A stretch of 20,028 bases of DNA from DATAWZ01 sp036266975. GTDB taxonomy: Bacteria; Actinomycetota; Thermoleophilia; Solirubrobacterales; Solirubrobacteraceae. Shown in pieces: positions 14,815 to 20,028 of this stretch (its first letter is position 1; each line of letters begins with the position of its first letter). The notes below the pieces were generated by a model that saw nothing but the letters and a program-made list of their open reading frames with translations, did not search any database and had not been told where the DNA came from. The stretch lies in the NCBI GenBank assembly GCA_036266975.1, contig DATAWZ010000212.1:1-20028 (forward strand), given 5' to 3'. Position numbers and translations under genes: made by a program.

Positions 14815-17615
14815 TGTCGACCCTGGACACCGTCCGCGCGATGGAGGAGCGGCCCGCGCCGATCGGCTGGGACGGGCAGACGCTGCGGCAGATGATCGAC
14901 CACTCCGAGCGGCTGTTCGCCGACAGCGGCCACTATCAGGGGCTGCGCGAGTTCGATCTGAAGACGCGCGACCCGCTGCACTTCGAGAAGCTCTTCTCGC
15001 GCGTGCGCGGAGGGATCGTCGCCGCGCGCGAGACGGCGCTGAACATCAGCGCCTCGCCGATCGTGCGCGAGCTGGGGGAGATCTGCTTTGCGCTCTACAC
15101 CCCCGAGGGCGACAGCGTGGCGATCTCCACCGGGATCATCGTCCACGTCCACACGATGAGCGAGGCGATCAAGTGGATGGTCCGGCACGACTGGGAGACC
15201 AACCCCAAGGTCCGCCCCGGCGACATCTTCGGCAACAACCAGCCGACGATCGGCGACGTCCACAACGCCGACGTGCAGACGTTCGTCCCGATCTTCTGGG
15301 AAGGCGAGCTGCTCGCATGGGCGGGCGGTGTGGTCCACGTGATGGACATAGGCGCGTCAACGCCGGGCGGCATCCCGATCCAGCCAACGACGCGCTACGA
15401 GGACGGGATCGACCTGCACTGCACGAAGATCGGCGAGGAGGACACGCTCGCGGCCTGGCACGTCGAGCGCGTCTCGAAGATGAGCCGCGCGCCGGGGCTG
15501 TGGCTGCTCGACGAGAAGACGCGCCTGGCCGGCTGTCACATGATCCGTGACACGGTCGAGCGGCTCGCGCTCGACGAGGGTGTGGGCGTCTTCAAGCAGT
15601 TCATGCGCGAGGCGATCGAGGACGGCCGGCGCGCGTTCAAGTCGCGCGTGCGCGGGATGCTCGTCCCCGGTCGCTACCGCTCGCCCGGCTTCATGGAGGG
15701 GCGCTTCTCGGACAAGCCGCAGCTGCCCAAGCGGTCGCGGCGGGACTTCATCATCCACGGCGACTACGAGGTGCGCATCGAGGACGACGGTCACTGGACC
15801 ACCGATCTGTGCGGCTCGTCGGCCTGGGGGTGGCACCCGTTCAACGCCACCTACTCCGGTCAGCAGGGGATGATGTGGATCCTGTTCACCCAGACGCTGA
15901 TCTGCAACGACAAGATCAACGACGGGGCCTACTACGGAACCACGCTGGAGCTCACGCGCGACACCTGGTGTGAGCTCGGCGACGCGCCGGCGTCGTCCTC
16001 GATGCCGTGGATGCCGATGTTCCACACCTCGCAGGGGTATCTGCAGGCGCTCTCGCGCGCGCTGCAGTCGCGCGGCTACATCGAGGAGATCACCGCGGCC
16101 TACACCGTGCCCGGGAACATGATGCAGGGCGGCGGGATCGACCAGTACGGGCAGATGTCGGGGTTCGTGAACTTCGAGGTCGGCGCGCAGGGACAGGGCG
16201 GCAAGTACGTGCTCGACGGCCTGGATTACGGCGCCGGCGTGTTCAACCCCGAGGGTGACTGCGGCGACGCGGAGATCTGGGAGATGGTCGCGCCGGTGCT
16301 CTACGTCGGCCGCCAGATCAAGCCTTACACCGGCGGCCTCGGCCGTCACCGCGGCGGGTCCTCGATCGAGTCGATCTTCCTGGTCAGCGGGACCAAGGAC
16401 TACGAGCTCGAGAACCTGATGACCCAGTCGATGTTCTCCTCGCCCGGGCTGTTCGGTGGCTACCCCGCGCCGAGCACCTACTTCCACATGGTGTTCGGCT
16501 CGGACATCTTCGAGCAGGCCGCCGCGCGCAAGCCCTACCCGACCGGCGACCGCAGCGGCGAGGACTCGTGCATGGACGCCTACGGCGGCGAGCACGATGC
16601 CGGCCACGACCCGTACACCCTGATGAAGGCGGTCCAGACCGGCGACCTCTACCTGTCCTCCGGTCGCAGCGCCGGCGGCTGCGGCGATCCCCTGCTGCGC
16701 CCCGAGGCGAAGGTGCGCGAGGACATCGAGGAGGGCCACCTGCTCGAGCGCTTCGCGGCCAGCGCCTACGGGGTCGACGGCCGCGACGCCTACCGACGGC
16801 GCCGGCTCGAGCGCGCACGGCCCGCGCAGGAGTGGTGGGCCGAGCAGCGCGAGCGGGTCCAGCGCCAGGACCTGATCGAACCGGTGAAGGTGATGCTCTC
16901 CGAGTCGATGCGGCTCGGGCCGCGCTGGGCCGCCGAGTACCGCGGCTTCTGGGACCTCGCGGACGACTTCGACTTCGACGTGGTATGCCCGACGGTCGTC
17001 GTCGAGCGCGCCGAACCCGGGAAGATCACCCCCGCGCAGTCGGTGGCCGAGTTCCTGGCCTCCTCGAACCCCACCGTGCCGCAGGGGGAGCAGCCCGGGG
17101 TGGGTGGGATCCCCATCATTTCGACGATGACCGACGAGTTGCTCGCCGACCTGCTCGACGAGAAGCTCTCGCGGCGCTCGGTCAAGGACATCCAGTCGGC
17201 GATCAAGGACCCCGACCGCTTCGACACATGGCTGCGGGTCCTGCAGGCGCGCGTCGCCTACGAGGATCCGATCGTGCTGCCCTTCGGCGAGGGCCTGAAC
17301 ATCGTGCGCCGGCGCGGCGGCGGCGAGCTGATCATCCGCACCGACGCCGGCGCCGACCTGTGCCGCTGGGACGAGAACTGGAAGATGCACGCGACGATGT
17401 TCGTCCGGGACACCGACGAGCTCTACCGCGAGATCTACCCCAAGCTCGGCCACCCCTCCGGCGACTGGCAGGAGCTGCGTGAGTTCTACTGCCCGATCTC
17501 CGGCCAGTTGCTCGAGACCGAGGCCGTCCCGCCCGGCTACCCCGTCGTCCACAGCTACCTGCCGGACATCGAGGGCTTCTACCGAGGGTGGCTCGGCCGC
17601 GAGGTGCCCGCGTGA
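14814..17615 (+). CDS. acetone carboxylase alpha-gamma fusion protein
   Basis: This 933-residue protein joins two subunits that are separate in Xanthobacter acetone carboxylase. Residues 1 to about 765 are the HyuB/alpha subunit, with GDIFGNNQPTIGDVHNAD and GGVVHVMDIG. H150, D153 and H175 coincide in number with the active-site Mn ligands I recall for the Xanthobacter enzyme. Residues 772-933 match the small gamma subunit: LCRWDENWK, VRDTDELYREIYP, LREFYCP, PPGYPVV and PDIEGFYRGWLGR. M772 stands where a free gamma subunit would start. The Cys pairs of free gamma (CxC and CPxC) are reduced to C850 and C893. The enzyme should carboxylate a ketone, with bicarbonate and ATP, to a beta-keto acid; acetone itself is not proven as substrate. 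It overlaps the upstream gene as TGATG and the next as GTGA. Confidence 0.9.
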   Translation: MSTLDTVRAMEERPAPIGWDGQTLRQMIDHSERLFADSGHYQGLREFDLKTRDPLHFEKLFSRVRGGIVAARETALNISASPIVRELGEICFALYTPEGDSVAISTGIIVHVHTMSEAIKWMVRHDWETNPKVRPGDIFGNNQPTIGDVHNADVQTFVPIFWEGELLAWAGGVVHVMDIGASTPGGIPIQPTTRYEDGIDLHCTKIGEEDTLAAWHVERVSKMSRAPGLWLLDEKTRLAGCHMIRDTVERLALDEGVGVFKQFMREAIEDGRRAFKSRVRGMLVPGRYRSPGFMEGRFSDKPQLPKRSRRDFIIHGDYEVRIEDDGHWTTDLCGSSAWGWHPFNATYSGQQGMMWILFTQTLICNDKINDGAYYGTTLELTRDTWCELGDAPASSSMPWMPMFHTSQGYLQALSRALQSRGYIEEITAAYTVPGNMMQGGGIDQYGQMSGFVNFEVGAQGQGGKYVLDGLDYGAGVFNPEGDCGDAEIWEMVAPVLYVGRQIKPYTGGLGRHRGGSSIESIFLVSGTKDYELENLMTQSMFSSPGLFGGYPAPSTYFHMVFGSDIFEQAAARKPYPTGDRSGEDSCMDAYGGEHDAGHDPYTLMKAVQTGDLYLSSGRSAGGCGDPLLRPEAKVREDIEEGHLLERFAASAYGVDGRDAYRRRRLERARPAQEWWAEQRERVQRQDLIEPVKVMLSESMRLGPRWAAEYRGFWDLADDFDFDVVCPTVVVERAEPGKITPAQSVAEFLASSNPTVPQGEQPGVGGIPIISTMTDELLADLLDEKLSRRSVKDIQSAIKDPDRFDTWLRVLQARVAYEDPIVLPFGEGLNIVRRRGGGELIIRTDAGADLCRWDENWKMHATMFVRDTDELYREIYPKLGHPSGDWQELREFYCPISGQLLETEAVPPGYPVVHSYLPDIEGFYRGWLGREVPA

Positions 17616-18409
17616 GCGGCCCGAACCGCACGCTGGCGCTCACCGTCGAGGAGGGCGGGGTCGGCGTGATCGGACTCGATCGGCCCCACAAGCGCAACGC
17701 CCTGGATGCGGTCATGCACCACGAGCTGCTCGCGGCGCTCGACGGATGGGCCGAGGACGACACGGTTTCCTGCGTGATGCTCTATGGCACCGAGGAGATC
17801 TTCTGTGCCGGCTGGGATCTGTCGGTGCTCGAGGGGCTGCGGGGCGGCGAGCGCAGCCGCTTCACCGACCTGGCGTGCAAGCTGATGACCGCGCTCTACG
17901 ACTACCGCAAGCCGACGGTCGCGGCGGTCGCCGGGATGGCGCCCGGTTACGGGATGGACGTCGCCAACATGTGCGACGTCACGGTGGCCTCGGAGAACGC
18001 GAGGTTCTCCTCGACCCAGGTCAAGTATGGGATGGCCGGCTTCTATGGCGGCCTACAGCGCAAGGTCGGCCCGATGCGCGCGCGGCGGATGTTCTTCACC
18101 GGCGACGCGATCGACGTCCGCGAGGCGCACCGGATCGGGCTGGTCGACGAGGTCGCGCCGCTCGGCGGGCTGCGCGAGCAGGCGCTGGACACCGCGCGGC
18201 GGATCGCCGCGATGGGGCCGGAGATGTCGACCATCCTCAAGGAGGTCGCGCTGCGCGCCCAGAACATGGACCACATCGGCGGGATCGCCTACGAGCTGCG
18301 GGTCACCCACGACCTCACCCAGCGCCAGGTCTTCCAGGAGCGGACCCCCGCCGGCCTGCAGCGGATCCGCGAGGGCGACAGCGCCGCCTCCGAGCGCACG
18401 CTGCGCTGA
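17612..18409 (+). CDS. second enoyl-CoA hydratase/isomerase (crotonase) family protein
   Basis: This 265-residue crotonase-fold protein has DRPHKRNALDAVM (23-35) for CoA binding, the oxyanion-hole strand IFCAGWDLS (63-71) and the second strand AGMAPGYGMDVANMCD (107-122). As in the other crotonase of the cluster, the two catalytic Glu of hydratases are replaced: D116 in YGMDVAN and Q136 in SSTQVKYG. The residues following (MAGFYGGLQRKVG) differ from the usual PGAGGT. The two proteins are not close copies, so the shared replacement suggests a related chemistry other than simple hydration. The start is GTG at 17612, overlapping the stop of the carboxylase fusion (GTGA). It is therefore translated with the carboxylase and probably acts on its product after CoA activation, which is inference. 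Confidence 0.87.
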   Translation: MSGPNRTLALTVEEGGVGVIGLDRPHKRNALDAVMHHELLAALDGWAEDDTVSCVMLYGTEEIFCAGWDLSVLEGLRGGERSRFTDLACKLMTALYDYRKPTVAAVAGMAPGYGMDVANMCDVTVASENARFSSTQVKYGMAGFYGGLQRKVGPMRARRMFFTGDAIDVREAHRIGLVDEVAPLGGLREQALDTARRIAAMGPEMSTILKEVALRAQNMDHIGGIAYELRVTHDLTQRQVFQERTPAGLQRIREGDSAASERTLR

Positions 18410-18422
18410 GGCGGAGATGCAC

Positions 18423-18683
18423 ATGGCCTACCTGATCCGCCTGCTGGACGAGGACGGCGGCGAGACGCACCTGTGCAAGACCGTCGATCTCACGGTCATC
18501 CCCCGCGTCGGCGAGCGGGTCGACACGGGCAGCGCCGCGCTGGGCGAGCAGCCGGTGAGCGTGGTCGCCTGGCACCGCGGCAAGGGCGGCATCGATCTCG
18601 GCCGGTGTCGGGCGCCCGCCGGCGCGCGGGCCGAGCTCGGGCGCGCGGGCTGGGAGGCCGTGCCCTCCGCCTCAGATGGTTGA
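18423..18683 (+). CDS. small hypothetical protein, last gene of the carboxylase operon
   Basis: I do not recognise this 86-residue protein. It begins MAYLIRLLDEDGGETHLCKTV, followed by VDLTVIPRVGERVDTG, a strand-rich pattern seen in small beta-barrel proteins, then VVAWHRGKGGIDLG and an Ala/Arg-rich tail. There is no signal peptide or membrane segment. The ATG at 18423 was chosen over the ATG at 18417 because GGAG (18413-18416) lies 6 bases before it. The gene begins 13 bases after the second crotonase and is probably in the same transcript, where it could be an accessory or binding protein of the pathway. Function is unknown; coding status rests on position, ribosome site and a sensible composition. 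Confidence 0.6.
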   Translation: MAYLIRLLDEDGGETHLCKTVDLTVIPRVGERVDTGSAALGEQPVSVVAWHRGKGGIDLGRCRAPAGARAELGRAGWEAVPSASDG

Positions 18684-18867
18684 TGCCACGGCCTGGGGTG
18701 TGGTCGTGGTTTGAGGGGAGCTGTGGGCAGGGTTGAAGGTCGGCCGTGGCGGGCAGCTCGACCGGCCCGCAGCAGACCGCGGCATCTTCGCTGGCGTGGC
18801 CTGCCCGTTGGCGGTTGCGCCGCGCGACCTCTCCGCGCTCTGGAGGTGCCGCGCTCGCTCGCCGCAC
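18684..18867. other. gap, no gene seen
   Basis: This is the first part of the 437-base gap between the carboxylase operon and the PaaX gene. I find no convincing gene, repeat or RNA in it. It may contain more of the decayed kinase that follows, no longer recognisable. Confidence 0.4.
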
Positions 18868-19060
18868 GGGGACGGGACCCCCGAAGGCGAGGGCCGGCGG
18901 GCGTACGAGGCGGTCTTTCGGGGCGGGGCACGCTCGGACGGATCGCCCGGGGCCTGGGGGTGGTGATCTCGCGGGCGATTGGCGAGGCGCACGGCGGGCG
19001 GATCTGGCTGAGCGACACGCCACCTACACTCCGGCCCGGCAGGTCAAACCTTCCACGGAA
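18868..19060 (+). pseudogene. decayed sensor histidine kinase, C-terminal ATPase domain remnant
   Basis: Two adjacent frames together give the end of a HATPase domain. In the first frame (from 18871), GDGTPEGEGRRAYEAVFRGG resembles the G1/F box (DxGpGxPxx...vFeaFfRG) and runs through RSDGSPGAWG until a stop at 18967. The second frame takes over near 18950 with GLGVVISRAIGEAHGGRIWLSDTP, the G2 box and the strongly conserved AHGGRIW segment of histidine kinases. A change of frame inside a conserved motif, absence of the upstream dimerisation and N-box regions, and lack of a proper end all indicate a dead fragment. No response regulator is nearby. It probably marks an old deletion or transfer boundary between the operon and the PaaX gene. 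Confidence 0.65.
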
Positions 19061-19120
19061 CGCGGGGGGCGGTCCACACCCCTCAGCGGAACGCCCACTC
19101 CGCACCGCCACCTTGGCCCA

Positions 19121-19957
19121 CTAGGCGCCGTCGCGCAGCAGTTCCCACACGCGGCGCGAGCGCTCGCCCCAGCGCTCGCGGTAGTGCTTGACCAGCCGTG
19201 CGGCCGCCTCGCCGGGCCAGCGGGCGGGCAGGAACTGGCGTGGAAGCAAGGGGTCGACGTAGGGGAAACGGCGCCAGCTCTGGGTCATGCCCACGTGCGC
19301 GCGGAAGGCCTCGGCGTCGGTCCGTGGGCGTAGCGCGCCGAAGGTGTCGCTGAAGTCCGAGTAGGCAGCGGCGAGGCTCTCCAGGTCCCACGCCGAGCGG
19401 ACCATCGCGCGCTCGTCCCCGACCGGGCCGAAGGGGCCGATGCTCGAGATCGCCTGTCCGGAGAGGCCGAGATCGTCGAGCACGCGCCGCGCGTCTGGTG
19501 CGCGCCCCGCGTGCGGGCTGAGCCACAGGCCCGGGGTGGGCGAGCCGAAGCCGAGCCATTCGAGCCGACGGCGCAGCTGATGACGCAGGCCCTTCCGGCG
19601 CTCGGGCACCGAGACCCAGATCATCAGCCAGCGGCCGTCCCAGTCGTCGGTCACGACGCGAAAGGAGAAGACCCGCTCGCCGCCCGCGCTCAGCAGCTCC
19701 TCGGCGGGCGCGGTCAGCTGCCAGGCGACGCGGCGCCCGGAGCGGATGGGGGTAAGCAGGCCGCTCGCGGCGGCGCGGCGGATCGCGGCGCCGATCGCCG
19801 GCGGCTCGAGGTCGAGCAGCGAGAGCGCCTGGACGAAGGTCGAGTTCCACACCGGGCGGTCGCGCGGGTAGGCGAACTCCCCGATCACGACCAACAGCAG
19901 CGCCTGGGCGCTGTCCGCCCCCCGGGTCTTGAACGGATTGCCTCCCTCGGGCGGCAT
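19121..19957 (-). CDS. PaaX-family transcriptional regulator
   Basis: This 278-residue protein has the three-part layout of PaaX, the repressor of phenylacetyl-CoA catabolism in Escherichia coli. The N-terminal winged helix (about 15-85) includes ALLLVVIGEFAYPRDRPVW and AAIRRAAASGLLTPIRSGRR. The central Cas2-like region holds FRVVTDDWDGRWLMIWVSVPE, LRRRLEWLGFGSPTPGLWLSP. The C-terminal domain has WDLESLAAAYSDF and, near the end, RFPYVDPLLPRQFLPARWPG. Members usually sense an aryl- or acyl-CoA. No paa genes are in the window, so its target may be this cluster or genes beyond 20028. The start is ATG at 19957. A TAGGGT box 8 bases before it (19966-19971) suggests a near-leaderless transcript. 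Confidence 0.9.
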   Translation of the reverse strand: MPPEGGNPFKTRGADSAQALLLVVIGEFAYPRDRPVWNSTFVQALSLLDLEPPAIGAAIRRAAASGLLTPIRSGRRVAWQLTAPAEELLSAGGERVFSFRVVTDDWDGRWLMIWVSVPERRKGLRHQLRRRLEWLGFGSPTPGLWLSPHAGRAPDARRVLDDLGLSGQAISSIGPFGPVGDERAMVRSAWDLESLAAAYSDFSDTFGALRPRTDAEAFRAHVGMTQSWRRFPYVDPLLPRQFLPARWPGEAAARLVKHYRERWGERSRRVWELLRDGA

Positions 19958-20028
19958 CGGACTGCACCCTAGACGAGCCGCGGGAGATATACAACGTAGC
20001 TGTGGCGATACACCTATTCAATGTAGTA
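19958..20028 (-). promoter_or_regulatory. upstream region of the PaaX-family gene
   Basis: This AT-richer stretch precedes the PaaX gene. On the minus strand it contains a TATATC box (19985-19990) and, nearer the start, TAGGGT (19966-19971). Related imperfect direct repeats GATATACAACG and GATACACCTA (plus strand, about 19985-20015) could be regulator contacts. The window ends here, so the other half of the region is not visible. Confidence 0.35.

Noticed and set aside
15357..17552. 731-codon open frame on the minus strand
   Set aside because: It is antisense to the carboxylase fusion with no recognisable motif and the skewed composition expected of antisense frames in high-GC DNA.
18711..19124. 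Open frame containing the kinase segment read as a functional small protein
   Set aside because: The upstream kinase motif lies in another frame, no ribosome site is seen and the remainder is not protein-like; a pseudogene explains it better.
19996..20004. TAGCTGT near the PaaX gene as another TetR operator
   Set aside because: Only seven bases match, without the inverted repeat or the TTATA flank.

Overview
The window is GC-rich (roughly 70 %), densely packed bacterial chromosome with many GTG starts, start/stop overlaps and at least two promoters that look leaderless. Together with the gene families present, this fits a high-GC actinobacterium. A Thermoleophilia/Solirubrobacterales-type soil organism is my best guess, but that is inference; there is no rRNA or marker gene to settle it.

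Left part (1-7052), mostly housekeeping and unrelated genes. Positions 2-145 form one large imperfect inverted repeat. After it, on the minus strand, come a TfoX-N-domain protein, an unrecognised Cys-rich protein and a CtaG-type oxidase assembly membrane protein. On the plus strand lies a divergent N-acetylmuramoyl-L-alanine amidase. A SnoaL-like protein and a short FtsH-type AAA protease follow on the minus strand, then a small helical protein (plus) and an alpha/beta hydrolase (minus).

Central and right part (about 7093-18683), a catabolic cluster. It holds a SnoaL-like protein, an FMN flavoprotein of the PA1024 NADH:quinone reductase type (usually annotated as nitronate monooxygenase), a crotonase plus SDR pair, and an acyl-CoA ligase translationally coupled to its TetR regulator. 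Divergent from TetR runs a four-gene operon: an acetone-carboxylase beta-like subunit, a 933-residue fusion of the acetone-carboxylase alpha and gamma subunits, a second crotonase and an 86-residue protein of unknown function. The divergent intergenic regions at 8573-8624 and 12518-12588 share a palindromic site, A(Y)AGCTGTTATA, that overlaps the -10 boxes. This suggests that the TetR protein controls its own locus, the carboxylase operon and the flavoprotein/crotonase/SDR genes as one regulon.

A plausible but unproven reading is this. An ATP-dependent ketone carboxylase makes a beta-keto acid. The ligase converts an acid to its CoA ester. The SDR, flavoprotein and two unusual crotonases then process it. 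Both crotonases carry Asp and Gln where hydratases have the two catalytic Glu.

Right edge (18684-20028). A 437-base gap carries the decayed, frameshifted C-terminal ATPase domain of a sensor histidine kinase. After it comes a PaaX-family regulator on the minus strand. No tRNA, rRNA, CRISPR array or intact insertion sequence was seen.
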